Assembly: GCF_910592395.1 (NCBI RefSeq) | Contig: NC_088310.1 | Location: 16,997,501-17,061,500, forward strand | Direction of reading: 5' to 3' | Length of the DNA: 64,000 nucleotides | Origin: Lineus longissimus | Taxonomy: Eukaryota > Nemertea > Pilidiophora > Heteronemertea > Lineidae | Part shown: piece after piece, positions 42,537-53,110 of the stretch | Position numbering within the stretch: position 1 is the stretch's first letter | Layout of the letters: every line of letters starts with the position of its first letter | Notes under the pieces: generated by a model | Database searches by the model: none | Seen by the model: the letters and a program-made list of their open reading frames with translations, nothing else | What the model was told of the DNA's origin: nothing | Position numbers and translations under genes: made by a program

Positions 42537-44182
42537 CTAGCGTCTATATCATAAGGGTCCGCATCGGCTGAAACAACCGCAGCAACGGCATCAATACATG
42601 TATACGACCCCGGAATTTGTGAAGGGGCGATGCGTTCCTCAGAGGGGGTGTCGGGAATTATAATTACCTCCTCTGCATTAGCACCTCTAGACGGGGAAGA
42701 AGAAGAAGAGGCAGAAGTGCTCTGCACAGAATGTAATACCTGTTCTGACTCCCCCTCACATTTGTGCACATCGTCCTCAATATTATCATTATCATTTGCT
42801 CTAATGAAAGGGTTGATTTGTTGAACAACCTTGTCATACTCATGCGGCTCATGCATTGCAATTGGTAGTCCAAACCTCCCCTTCGATGCCCTCTCGTTTA
42901 GTATGGTGTTTACGACACCCATCAGACGGTCCACGGCTATTTTAGAACCTATATGAAAAGAGGAAAATGTGTTGGTTAATTTACATACATGAAGGAATAC
43001 ATACAACTTCATTGATCCATGCTCTAGAACATTGCTATTGCATCAACATGCACACGCACAATACATGTTCCTTAATAGTGTTTTATCATTATTATTATCA
43101 TTATCATCATCTTCATGAAATATATACATACCTTGCATTTGGGTGTCGTCGTCGTCTGTCTTATCACTAGGGGTAGGTGGTGGTGGGTGCCCTGCGGCTG
43201 CGGTCGTAGTTGACGCTGGAAGTGCATGTGATGGTTTTCTTTTTTTCGTGGAACTGCACATCTGTGTTTTCGATGTTTCTGAAAGCATGGAGGGTATGCA
43301 ACTGTAAATCGGATTCGTGTGATGGAACAATGATTATTACAAAATAAACTTTCAATCAAACATGTGTTCACAGAGATCTAGTGAAGTTTTTTTTTTTAGA
43401 TATCAAAATACATGGCTGTCTTAATTTTTCTACTGTATGTGCGGTTCTTAACGCATGTATGTATATATACGCATACATACTGTTCTTTGTAAACCTACCT
43501 TGTTTGTCTGTTTTTTTCTGTAGGCCTCTCCCTGTTGGACCTGACACTACAGGTAGTTTTGGCGCCTGGGCAGTGGGTAGCGGGTGTTCTAGTGTGGCTT
43601 TTCGTTTCTTCTTCTTGTTAAGAGCCGAACCTGTAATGTTGAACATAGAACGTTAAACAGTATTTACAATTATTATTATTATTATAAAAAATAAACGTAT
43701 TTTGGTTACTAACAGTGGCATATATGCAGAATAATAGCGGTATGATGAGACTTACGAGAAGGTCTTTTCCTTTTTCGTTCAACCATTACCCAAGGCGTCG
43801 CATCCGTAAATTCGTCCTCTGAATCTATGAGTCCTGTCAAATAGAAAGAAATATGACACCTGTTACATTATGATCTGTATGAATAACAGCAAAAAAAACG
43901 TAACATGTTGGGGTTTTTTCAAACAGTGTTTCGTAATTTGGACTAGTGACGCATACATTATTCCATAATTAAACCTGACGTTGAAGCGTATGCTCCATGT
44001 GGATCGAAAATCGATTGCCTGTGCGTGTGTGGGGTTGCCGTATGTACAGAGTCAACATAGGGTTAACACCTATGAAATTCATGATTGCATCTTCCTGTGT
44101 GGTTAATGGCTATTAAAATCAACTCACCAACGCTAGCGTCTTTTCCGCTCACTGCATCTGCATAACTAAACTTCTTGAACAT
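42398..44182 (-). CDS. Multi-exon Maverick gene of unknown function (at least five exons)
   Basis: Exons read from sequence: 44182-44128 (MFKKFSYADAVSGKDASV), 43833-43756, 43630-43499, 43278-43132 and from 42948 onward. Every boundary has GT donor (GTGAGT, GTAAG, GTAGGT, GTATGT) and AG acceptor, and all four introns are phase 1 with the frame staying open through every join. The product is lysine/proline-rich (NLS-like KKKKRKATLE, ERKRKRPS, STKKRKPSHA) with an acidic DDDD stretch and a SUMO-interacting-like VIIIPDTP. The last frame ends at 42398, but a further splice to the 42536-41712 frame and PolB is possible. A GTATAATAC box lies about 36 nt upstream. No family recognised. Confidence 0.6.
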
Positions 44183-44392
44183 TTTTACAGGTTTTCGCTG
44201 GAAAAAAAAAGCCCTGTATTATACTCTCTGCACACCTGATAATATGATATGTCGGACGACAAAATGAAAACAAACTTACCCTTTCCACATTAAAGATGTC
44301 ATGCCTTTTCTCTATAGACACACACTTTGTTGTTTTTTTTACACAATATACAAGTTCGGTTCTGACATCGCATAATTGCGTACTATAATATT

Positions 44393-45091
44393 TTAATACA
44401 TAGTATCCTTTGATACCAAGTAAAAGTTAGTGTCATTCGCGTAATATGCAGTCCGACAACTTTGCAAAATGAACCACTGCCTCGGGGCTATTTCGATTTT
44501 AATAATTTGCATTGTGTCTCGTTCAATAACTGTAACACGTGAGTCATCGGCCATTTCAACACATGTCACCACCCCTGGCACCACGATGACACCCTCGCAA
44601 CTGTCTAATTCAGGGTTATACACTGTGAATGCAAACTCAAGGGATTTTCTCACATAACTTGGCGGACACCTTTGCAATACAGATTTTCCATTTTGCTGCA
44701 GTTCCCAGCCTTCATCTCGAGATAGAGCGTGAATGTCAGGATATTTTGCAAGATATTCTATGCATTCAACAGCTGTCCGAACCGTTGTTCTTTGCATTTT
44801 AAAAATCTCAAGCATCTCAAAAGGTCCATATTTCTGCTTTACAGGGATGGTGCGATTTAGACAGAAAAGCGTACTGTTAATCATTACATTGCCAAGAGAC
44901 ACCTTTTTTACATTTTCATTTTGATCCATCAAATCATCATAGACTTTCTGGCCTACAATATACACACTTGACACGGGTTCTTTGCCACGTACAGTAAACC
45001 GCTCATGCAGCACAAAATTAAGCGATGCTTTGACGGGTACGGGTAGACCATTCATGATGACTGCCTGACATTGAATGACACCACAACACAC
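44393..45091 (-). CDS. Maverick ORF of unknown function, 232 aa
   Basis: Open frame from MCCGVIQCQAVIMNGL to a stop at 44393. It has a mixed alpha/beta look with repeated beta-rich stretches (EGVIVVPGVVTCVEM, SRVTVIERDTMQIIKIE), no transmembrane helix and no motif I recognise. Position between the spliced gene and the PC4-like ORF, on the coding strand of all other element genes, supports it being real. Function unknown. Confidence 0.5.
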   Translation of the reverse strand: MCCGVIQCQAVIMNGLPVPVKASLNFVLHERFTVRGKEPVSSVYIVGQKVYDDLMDQNENVKKVSLGNVMINSTLFCLNRTIPVKQKYGPFEMLEIFKMQRTTVRTAVECIEYLAKYPDIHALSRDEGWELQQNGKSVLQRCPPSYVRKSLEFAFTVYNPELDSCEGVIVVPGVVTCVEMADDSRVTVIERDTMQIIKIEIAPRQWFILQSCRTAYYANDTNFYLVSKDTMY

Positions 45092-45143
45092 ATTATGAGG
45101 TTTTTATCAGCTGCTTGAATACTGCGTTGGAGCCCCTGCATTA

Positions 45144-45362
45144 TTAAACGTTCAAATAAGATGATATGTTGGCCATTCTTTCCATTAGATTGTACCAGTT
45201 GGCCACCGTTAGACCTATACCAATATACTGAGGTCTCTGATCTATGAATTTTCGAATATCTATCACCTGTTTATTATGAACGAGGCAAACATGAAGAAAT
45301 ATCTCACTGCCTAAGTGTATGCCCTTTGTACAGTTTGGAAAGTTTGGTAAGGGACCACCCAC
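45144..45362 (-). CDS. PC4/p15-like single-strand DNA-binding domain
   Basis: 72 residues in an ORF without ATG. GIHLGSEIFLHVCLV, then VIDIRKFIDQRPQYIGIGLT and NWYNLMERM follow the PC4 coactivator fold: strands, the D-I-R-(K/E)-(F/Y) strand and the closing helix after a GI.L....W. In the family this domain dimerises and binds single-stranded DNA. It overlaps the next ORF (45311-45559) in another frame, so either a splice or frameshift joins them or the start is elsewhere. A role in element transcription or replication is inference. Confidence 0.6.
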   Translation of the reverse strand: MGGPLPNFPNCTKGIHLGSEIFLHVCLVHNKQVIDIRKFIDQRPQYIGIGLTVANWYNLMERMANISSYLNV

Positions 45363-45559
45363 GACATGTCTTTGTACGACACCGTTTCATTTATGCCAGA
45401 CAGCGGTACAATGGCATCAACCTGATTTTTTGTATTCGACGTGTAAGCTATGAACACCAAAAACAAAACACATTCTAGCGCGAACATTCCCAATACAATA
45501 GAAGACCACATTGACGCTTTACAACGTTCTTCCATTGGATTCAGCATTTTGGGACACAT
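45311..45559 (-). CDS. Small putative membrane ORF
   Basis: 82 aa; after a 16-residue polar start a single hydrophobic segment (MWSSIVLGMFALECVLFLVF) follows, then a polar tail. No family recognised. Confidence 0.35.
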   Translation of the reverse strand: MCPKMLNPMEERCKASMWSSIVLGMFALECVLFLVFIAYTSNTKNQVDAIVPLSGINETVSYKDMSWVVPYQTFQTVQRAYT

Positions 45560-45748
45560 GCATCAACGGGAGCGTGTGCGAGCTTGACCTGTCTAATACG
45601 ATGGCATCATCATAAATGCACCGTCTACTCAATTAACACCTCATTATATCATGCAATGGCTTTTTTACTAACACCCCTCTACCTATTCACACCAACACAA
45701 ACACACGCACACGCATACAAAAAAAGTATATATAAAAGTGTCTCTTAC

Positions 45749-45873
45749 CTTGGGGACCTTATGAATTCAGATGTCAAAGATGATTTTCCGCGATTTCCAG
45801 TCGGAAATTTTAACACACACTCACACACAGGTACACTAACGGGTCGAAATTTCAAACTTTCAAAAAAAGGCAT
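45749..45873 (-). CDS. Candidate first exon of a right-end Maverick gene
   Basis: ATG at 45873 opens a frame (MPFFESLKFRPVSVPV) that runs 125 nt to a consensus donor AAG|GTAAGAG at 45748. An acceptor near 45590 (TTAGACAG) would not keep a long frame, so the partner exon is uncertain. Confidence 0.3.
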
Positions 45874-46063
45874 TTGGCACAAACGGCAAGCACACCCTTA
45901 TGCACTGTTCAGATGAACTGATGATGTGTCCATCATTTCACAGGCTTTTATCTTAACGCTCAAGGTCAACCGTGCGACATGTGTTTTGTCTTTAAAAACT
46001 TTGCTTCTTAAAACACACCACTGTCAGTGAAAACAACACCTGGCGGTCAGCAGTCTTGCCTTT

Positions 46064-46469
46064 TTACAAAACAAAGTCCATTGACATATTTTCCCTCCAA
46101 ATTTTGCAGCGTTGGCAATTAATATCGAAAAGAAACAATACACCATCATCTGTTTCATTATCTATAGTCAAACATTTACTATTCATTAAAGGCAGCCTGA
46201 TCTTGTCCTCATGAGGTGCTGCAGCAGGCCACGCTACGTCATGTTTGATTGCTTTGAAAGTGTGCACACTTTCCAAAGGCAGCTGATGAGAAAACAATAC
46301 TGTTTTTTGGTGTTTTTTTTTTCATATTAAGCATTTTACAGTGTCTATCAACCATCTGCCGGACATATGCGAACGTGATCTTAGACTTAACGGCTAGACT
46401 GAAGGCGTCTCTACGAAAATGTCTGCCCTGTATGTAAATTCGATCAGGCTCCTCTAAGAGGAACAACAC
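46064..46469 (-). other. Two overlapping short ORFs, unknown
   Basis: ORFs 46469-46239 (basic, SLAVKSKITFAYVRQMVDRH) and 46297-46064 overlap in different frames. They may be one frameshifted or spliced gene. No family recognised. Confidence 0.3.
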
Positions 46470-47270
46470 ATTCTTCTAAAAAAGGTGGTTCTTCAATGCA
46501 TGCAAATGCAATCATGGCAGCTGACTTGGAACGGGGCCGTTCTTTTCTATAGAAGCGACCGCATGATAATTCGAAATCCAGGTGAAACGTTTACAATGCA
46601 TCCTTTATGATATGGCTATCCCGCATTTTACCGATGTTCGTGAATAGAAACAGGCAGGCATTCAGACACTGCTACCGCAGCTGTATCACGGCCTCCATAG
46701 AAAAATCATGCGTGGTGAAGGAATTTTTGCAAAATATGTGCTGTCTTGGATGCTCAAATGCAAAACTCAAACACCCCTTCCAAAGAATTTGCTTGGATTA
46801 TGTAAATTAAAACTTACATTCACTGGAAATGGAGATAATTGGATTACTCGTTCTTTTTTTGGGTAAGTTTACCTTTTTCTCACATGAAGCATTTGCATCT
46901 GCCTATTTTTCATGGCTAATGCTGTGGTTTTCACTCAATTATTGACAGTCACCATGAAATGATGGCCTTATTTCAATTTTAGGGCCACTATGATTTGAAA
47001 ATAACCTTCGACACACATCTCTCAATCTCAAGGGCATGGCTATTCCCACGTCATGGCCACACTTCAAGATCATGCTCATGTACCCCAAGGACACAACCAC
47101 AGTATGGGTCAAAAATAACCTCACTTTTCAAGAGCAAACTCTAAAAATCAATCTTTTTACACTCAAAGTTTATTCTCAAACCTTTTTAAGTCAAGGGCAT
47201 TGGAAATCAAGACCACATGTCATTACCATGTAATTAGGTCAAACTGAGGGTTGTAGGGATGTTTCATTTC
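46470..47270. other. Maverick right subterminal region
   Basis: No supported gene; TCAAG/CTTGA motifs become frequent toward the end. Confidence 0.4.
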
Positions 47271-47756
47271 AAGGAAAAAAGCCAAAATCACGTTCTGGAC
47301 CTTTCTAAGTCAAGGTTAGGGACCTATCTTTCCCTCACTTCAAGCTCAAAGTCCTTGGAACTCAAGGATAACCCTAAATAGCTAATTAGACCGCTAATTA
47401 GCATATTAAATAGGTCTATCGTGTCCCAAAGTAAAGGAAAAAACCCAAAATCACGTTCTGTCACATTCTATGTCAAGGTTATGGACCTATCTTTCCCCTC
47501 ACTTCAAGGGCTAAGTCCTTGGAACTCAAGGATACCCCTAATTAGCTAATTAGACCACTAATTAGCATATTAAATAGGTCTATTGTGTCCCAAAGTAAAG
47601 GAAAAAACCCAAAATCACGTTCTGGACCGTTCTAAGTCAAGGTTAGGGACCTATCGTTCCCTCACTTCAAGCTCAAAGACCTTGGAACTCAAGGATAACC
47701 CTAATTAGCTAATTAGACCGCTAATTAGCATACTAAATAGGTCAATTGTTAGCCAG
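47271..47756. repeat. Subterminal tandem repeat, about 165-bp unit, three copies
   Basis: Units begin AAGGAAAAAA near 47271, 47434 and 47599, contain CAAAATCACGTTCTG, GTCAAGGTTA and CTAATTAGCTAATTAG, and end near the terminal repeat. The last unit merges with the inverted repeat. Confidence 0.8.
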
Positions 47757-47774
47757 AGTCACCCATAAACTACT
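47733..47774. repeat. Maverick right terminal inverted repeat (42 bp)
   Basis: Exact inverse of 26482-26523; followed by the duplicated ACCATA. Confidence 0.92.
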
Positions 47775-48410
47775 ACCATATGCGTCGCAGTCGAGCGGTT
47801 CATGGCTGTCTGTAGACCGTTAAAGGCGGCTTCGGTTTGTACCAGCAGGAACGCGTATATCGCTGTTGGCTGTGTGCTCAGCTTTGCGTTTACTTATCGC
47901 CTGCCGATACGATTTGGCTACACGGTAAACTACCAGACGCCCCTTGCGTTGGGAGAATGAGACCAAAGTGGGGCCGGTCAGAGCTAGGTCAAAATCCAAT
48001 TTTCGATATTGTTTACGAGAATACCCTAACAGTAATAGTAGATGCAACTTTACCAAGCACTCTCCTGACCGTCATCACATACTCGGTGCTTACAGCACTG
48101 AGCTATTCAAGGATGAAAATGTCTAAAGGGTTAGTCCGTGACACCCGAAATATAGGAACGAATTCGGCCACAACAAGGGTGATGTCGGTGGTGAATAGTG
48201 TTTATAATGCTAGAAACACCAGGGCTGCATATGAAATAGTCAGAATACTCGACGACTACACATCTGTAAATATAGACAACAACTGGAACAGTCCTTTGAA
48301 CGAGGTTAGCCGCTTTTTTCAATATTCAACTGCTTTCTTAATTTCTTCATGTATTGTACGACTGGGGAACGGTTCAGGAGAGGCATAATTGATCTGTTCC
48401 ACATGGGAAA
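47775..48410 (+). pseudogene. GPCR pseudogene B', 3' part
   Basis: Resumes at ACCATATGCGTCGCAG (TM3) after the target duplication. It keeps TM3-TM5 with the same ECL2 frame damage as copy B (CTACCAGACGCCCC). An extra base in GTGAATAGTG (near 48193) and a lost G near 48223 are private to this copy. It ends GGAGAGGCATAATTG like copy B. Confidence 0.85.
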
Positions 48411-48524
48411 ATAGGTCACTCGCTTGAATTTTGTTTACAGTTTTTGTTTCTTGTGGTTCAGCTCGAGCATCCCCTTCAATTTGGTAAGTCGAGCTATTTC
48501 CGAGCATTTTGGCTTTCAGATACA

Positions 48525-49255
48525 GAACCACGAAGCCTTTTAACATTGCAATAGGAGATAGCTTCGCTTCATCCTTCATGTGCCATTGCCGATTAAACAA
48601 CTTGGTCTGTTTGGGAACTGTTACATCAACCTCTACTTTTCTCACCAATCAAAGTGTGACATTGCAAGCGTGGTTTTACGGCAGACCATGAGAAAAATTA
48701 ACTATTATGTGGTTTGAATCACAACGTATATGGAATTTTATGATGAGGCGTTTACGCGATGTGGTTTAGCAAAACAGATGAGTCTACTTTACCGTGTGGG
48801 TCGCAGTCGAGAGGTTCATAGCTGTCTGTAGACAGTTAGAAGCCAGCTACGGTTTGTACCAACAGGCACTCGTATATCGCTATTGGCTGTGTGCTTTACT
48901 TTGCATTCATCTATCGCTTGCACAACCGAAGTAACTACACGGTCAACTATACCTTCACGACCCTTGCGCGGGAATGATGAGATCGAAGTGGGGTCGTTCA
49001 GAGACACAGGTGAAAATCCAATTTTCGATATTGTTTAGGAGAATACGCTCACATTATTAATAGATACAGCCATACCAATCTCACTTCTGAGAGTCATCAC
49101 TGCTCTTAGCGACTCGAGGGTAAAAATGTCATGATTTTTAACCCCTGTCGTCCGAAGAATAGGAACGCATTCGGCAAAAGCCAGGGTGTTGTCGGTGGTG
49201 ATACTATTTATCAATACTAGAAACAGGAGGGGCAGCAAATGAAACAGTCTGAATA
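48525..49255 (+). pseudogene. Older degraded GPCR pseudogene (copy of 6768-7505)
   Basis: Same fragments in the same order as 6768-7505. It is cut at GTCTGAATAC, where sequence jumps to the hairpin element equivalent to 8413. Confidence 0.75.
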
Positions 49256-49624
49256 CGCCAACGCCTTTCCCATTGTTCGACACAGTTATCGGGAGGTCGA
49301 ACAGTGGGATAGGTGTTCACGTTGGGGTTTCGGGGATTTGCAAAAACTCCCTATTAGTCTTACTTTGGATCCGAGCTTTTGATATGTTTTTCTGCTTGGT
49401 CTGGGCTACTCACAAACAAGTAGTAAAATAGGTCATTGGCAATCCAAGATGGCGTCCGAGATGGCCGCCGTCATTTCATGTTTCTAGTTATAACTTGCTA
49501 AACACACAAACGAGGTTGGTAGTTTTGGTGACTAAACACGGGTTTTCAGGGTCGAGTAATCTACTAGTATTCAAGTCTAGTCATTATCAAATGTGTCAGT
49601 GGATTGCATCATTTGTTATTGAAG
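49256..49624. other. Non-coding, hairpin remnant and unit flank
   Basis: Holds most of the fold-back element of 8396-8496 (from its internal left arm) and the flank matching 8497-8764. No gene. Confidence 0.45.
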
Positions 49625-50213
49625 TTACAGTGCCCTCATTATTTACCCCCATCGTCAGAAAATATTTACAGCAAAGCGCTATTAACTTTTTCGAGAACTC
49701 CTGGACTGCGTGAACAAAAAAACGGCAGCACGATCGGCTTGTAAATTGATAGGACAATTGCGAAAATTAGAAATCAATTCAACTCTTTCTGTCAACTAAT
49801 GGATATGCAATGCGAGGCTTTGGTCACATCCCACATGCTTCAATAAGCTTGTTTGAACTGATAGCTTGAACTGATGAAACTCATTGTTATTATCATTATT
49901 CAGCGTTCACGCTGCACTTGTATGTGTTATTCTCTAGGTAGTATTCCTCTTCCAAGTTAACGTGCCACTACGATTAGGTGCCAATTGGGTTAATGGACCT
50001 AGTGACTCCTTGTTTTGGCGAGAGGAAGTGTCCACGGAAACGGATCATGTTTATCACTTGCTGGGGTCGTTTGCTTGCCCCGGCATAAACAACAGCTACC
50101 AGGAACCTCGGTTTTACGTCTCATTTGAAGGACTGTAAAGAGCAAGGAATTTTACTTTGGAATCCACCATTGTTCATCAAAATATTCGATCTTTGGTTCT
50201 CCCCGGGATCGAA
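49625..50213. repeat. Array spacer repeat, left part
   Basis: Spacer up to the T-arm-like box, which is interrupted at GGGATCGAA by a retrotransposon. Confidence 0.65.
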
Positions 50214-51326
50214 GTGAGTAAGTAAAGTAAAGTAACATTTACATGTATATGGCGCTATTTCCACTTTAGAAATGTTCAAAAGCGTCCCCCACTAATTGTC
50301 AACTGTCTTTCACACCATGAAGTGCCTCCTGAATAGTTCCGTCTTTAGGCCTTTCCTGAATTTCTCAAGTGTGTCCATCTGGCGTAGGCTTGGCTGAGGG
50401 AATTCCACAACACTGGAGCCGCTGAAATGAAAGATCTCCCGCCAAAACTATCGCTTTGGAACCTTGGTGTTACGAGAAGACTTTTTTCCGCACACCTAAG
50501 CGTACGCGTCGGGTTGTATGGCGCTAAGAGTTCCACGAGGTATGCTGGGGCATTGTTTTGCACGATTTGGAGCTTTGATGCCAGTTCAGCGGATGTGTTC
50601 AGCATGAGACCGTTGCAATAATCCTGCCTGGGTATGATAAGGGCTTGTACCAGATTTCTTGCCACGTCACGTGTCAGCATGTTTCGGGCATGCACAATGT
50701 TTCGGAGATGGAAATGATCTGAGCTGACAATGCTGTTTACCTGTGATGCAATGGAGAACGCAGAGTCGAACATGACACCAAGATTCCGGACTTGGCCATT
50801 TGCCACCTTAACCTCCACTCAATCAACGGATAGGGATTCAATGCACAGTGCAACAGGTGTTGCGGAGTACCGAACAGTTGGATTTCCGTCTTGGTTGGAT
50901 TACCCTTCAGAAAGTTCCTGGTCAGCCAGGCCTGTATGGATGTAAGACAGACCTCCGCCCTATGACACTCGGATCTTACTGCAATGGCATCCCAAATTCT
51001 CTGAAGTGTTGTGTACAACTGATTGTCATAGGCAAACCCATGTCTATTCAAGTTATGAGAATTTATCAAGCGGCCGAGTGGAAGAACGTAAATCAGGAAC
51101 AAGAGGGGTCCCAGAACAGAACCTTGTGGGACACCGCACTTGAGGGGACGAGGTGTTGATCGATTTCCTTGGTAACGTACTGCATCCTGCCTGAGAGATA
51201 CGGTTTAAAACACTCCAGAGCCGAGCCATCAATACCACTTCATCCTCTACAGCACTTCATCCTGTCCAAGAGGATACCGTGGTTGAGAGTGTCAAATGCT
51301 GCACTTAGGTCTAGCAGCAGAAGGAT
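50214..51326 (-). mobile_element. 5'-truncated CR1/L2-like non-LTR retrotransposon
   Basis: On the minus strand: [12 protein letters not shown] (a damaged ADD box, Asp to Tyr), [19 protein letters not shown], then [29 protein letters not shown] and SAAPVLWNSLS, in the order expected for the reverse transcriptase end. The 3' side has GGAAATAGCGCCATATACAT and a TTTAC-type tail (50216-50236). Inserted into the spacer tRNA-like box. The mutated ADD and frameshifts make it dead. Confidence 0.82.
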
Positions 51327-51665
51327 GAACCCAGGCCTTATTGCGGGGTAGCCACCAGTGTTGACTATCAAGCTTTAAAGCTCCATACTTATTAATGAGA
51401 AGTCGCGCCATTGGAGAGCGCACCGATATACGACTTGGAAAAGCTGACAGATCGATGCCCTAGTGATGTGATCCTAAGATAATTGGGCATCGATTAGTCA
51501 GCATTTGGACCGTGAACAGACATCTGATGTTTATTCACGGACCAAAAGGAATGCAACCTCGTTGGATATATTTGGTGACCTTAAAAATCACACAAAAGGC
51601 AATGAGCGATAATTCTTGCACTCTATAATCGATTACACTATAAATTATCGATAGACCGATTGGGA
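51327..51665. repeat. Array spacer repeat, right part
   Basis: Resumes after the retrotransposon; degenerate palindrome at 51504-51547. Confidence 0.6.
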
Positions 51666-51754
51666 CTGGTGACTGTCATTATGGTACCAATTGGTGAATT
51701 ACTCGGAAATGTACCGAACCTTTCCAGTTAAAATACTCTTTCATAGGTAAATGA

Positions 51755-52803
51755 TGCGACAATGGAGGACCTTTTAGATACCGCCACTGCAACAGCACCA
51801 CCAGAACTGGAGAAGTGCCTTTCCGGATACAGAATGAATCCTTTTAACACTGCTACAATATATATTCGCTTCATCCTTTACGTGCCATTGACACTGATGA
51901 TGACACCACTTGGTCTGATTGGGAATTGTTTGGCTTTTATTGTCATCGGTCGCGAGCGGCCTTATTACATCAACTTCGATTTTTCTCCAAACATTGGCCG
52001 TGGCGGATAGTGTGACTTTGGTAGCGTGGTTTTTACGGGAGACCATGAGACAAATAAACTATTTTGTAGTTTTAATCACCACGTATATGGAATTCTATAA
52101 TGAGGCGTTTATGTATATCAGACCCGTGATGTGGTTTAGCAAAACAGTCTCCGTCTACGTCACCGTACGCGTGGCAGTCGAGCGGTTCATAGCTGTCTGC
52201 AGACCGTTAAAGGCGGCTTCGGTTTGTACCAGAAGGAACGCGTATATCGCTGTTGGCTGTGTGCTCAGCTTTGCATTCACCTATCGCCTGCCGATACGAT
52301 TTGGCTACACGGTCAACTATCGTTACGACCCTTGCGTTGGGAGAATGAGACCAAAGTGGGGCCGTTCAGAGCTAGGTAAAAATCCAATTTTCGATATTGT
52401 TTACGAGAATACCCTTACAGTAATAGTAGATGCAACTTTACCAAGCACTCTCCTGACGGTCATGACATACTCTGTACTCACAGCACTGAGATACTCAAGG
52501 ATGAAAATGTCTGAAGGTTTAGTCAGTGACACCCGAAATATAGGAAGGAATTCGGCCACAGTCAGGGTGGTGTCGGTGGTGATAGTGTTTATAATACTAG
52601 AAACACCAGGGGCTGCATATGAAGTAGTCAGAATACTCGACGACTACTCATCGGTAGATATAGACTATAACTGGGTTAGCCCTTTTTATTCAATTTGCCG
52701 TTTTTTGTCAATATGCAACTGCTTCGTTAATTTCTTTATTTATTGTGCGACTGGGAAACGCTTCAGGAGAGGTGTAATGGAAATGTTCCGCGAAAGAAAA
52801 TAG
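51755..52803 (+). pseudogene. GPCR array copy C'', single-base insertion
   Basis: The receptor starts near 51762 (MEDLLDTATA; the usual MKTINAT start is shortened by a small deletion). It is open to ICL1, where one extra T (GGCCTTATTACATC, near 51963) shifts the frame. From there TM2-TM7 are open to the normal end (FRERK at 52803). TM3 has VRVAVERF in place of VCVAVERF. Very recently disabled, or an assembly error. Confidence 0.82.
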
Positions 52804-52964
52804 GTCAATAACGTGAATTTCATTCACAGTTTCTGTTTAATTCGGTTCAGCACCCCGTTCGAATTGGTGGAAACAAGCTAATTCCGAGTACCTTTTGGGT
52901 TTTCAACAAGACATGCAAGATCCTGTCCGAACGTATAAATTAGATATTAATTAGAAATATACAG

Positions 52965-53110
52965 TTAATGGGCATTATTTCAATTTCTTATAAACCTGAC
53001 ATCAACATTGAGCCACACTTTTTCAATAGTGAATCCGACTTCAATATTGAATGGCGACTTCAATATTGAAATTAGATTTCAATATTGAAGTTCAATATTG
53101 AAGTCGGACT
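52965..53110. repeat. Partial fold-back element with TTCAATATTGAA motifs
   Basis: Same as 11826-11968. Confidence 0.55.

Larger units (their letters stand above)
26482..47774. mobile_element. Maverick/Polinton (adintovirus-like) element, 21,293 bp
   Basis: Bounded by terminal inverted repeats that start AGTAGTTTATGGGTGACTCT and are identical for 42 bp. The 6-bp duplication ACCATA lies on both sides (26476-26481 and 47775-47780), as expected for Maverick integration. It contains the full hallmark gene set: protein-primed PolB, rve-type integrase, FtsK/HerA-type packaging ATPase, adenain-like protease, major capsid and minor capsid proteins. Genes are all on the minus strand. Integrase, PolB and the leftmost gene carry disabling lesions, so this copy should be unable to replicate by itself. 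Confidence 0.95.

Noticed and set aside
45584-45916. 110-aa plus-strand ORF with a TATATAAAAG box inside
   Set aside because: It runs against all other element genes, is threonine/histidine-rich low complexity and has no domain; the opposite strand offers a better exon candidate.
46930-47233. Short ORFs in the right end of the Maverick
   Set aside because: They overlap on both strands within TCAAG-rich repeat sequence and lack motifs.
26482-47774. Interpretation as an exogenous adenovirus or contaminating viral contig
   Set aside because: Receptor sequence is continuous on both sides with a target duplication, and the gene set (integrase plus protein-primed PolB) is that of an integrated Maverick.
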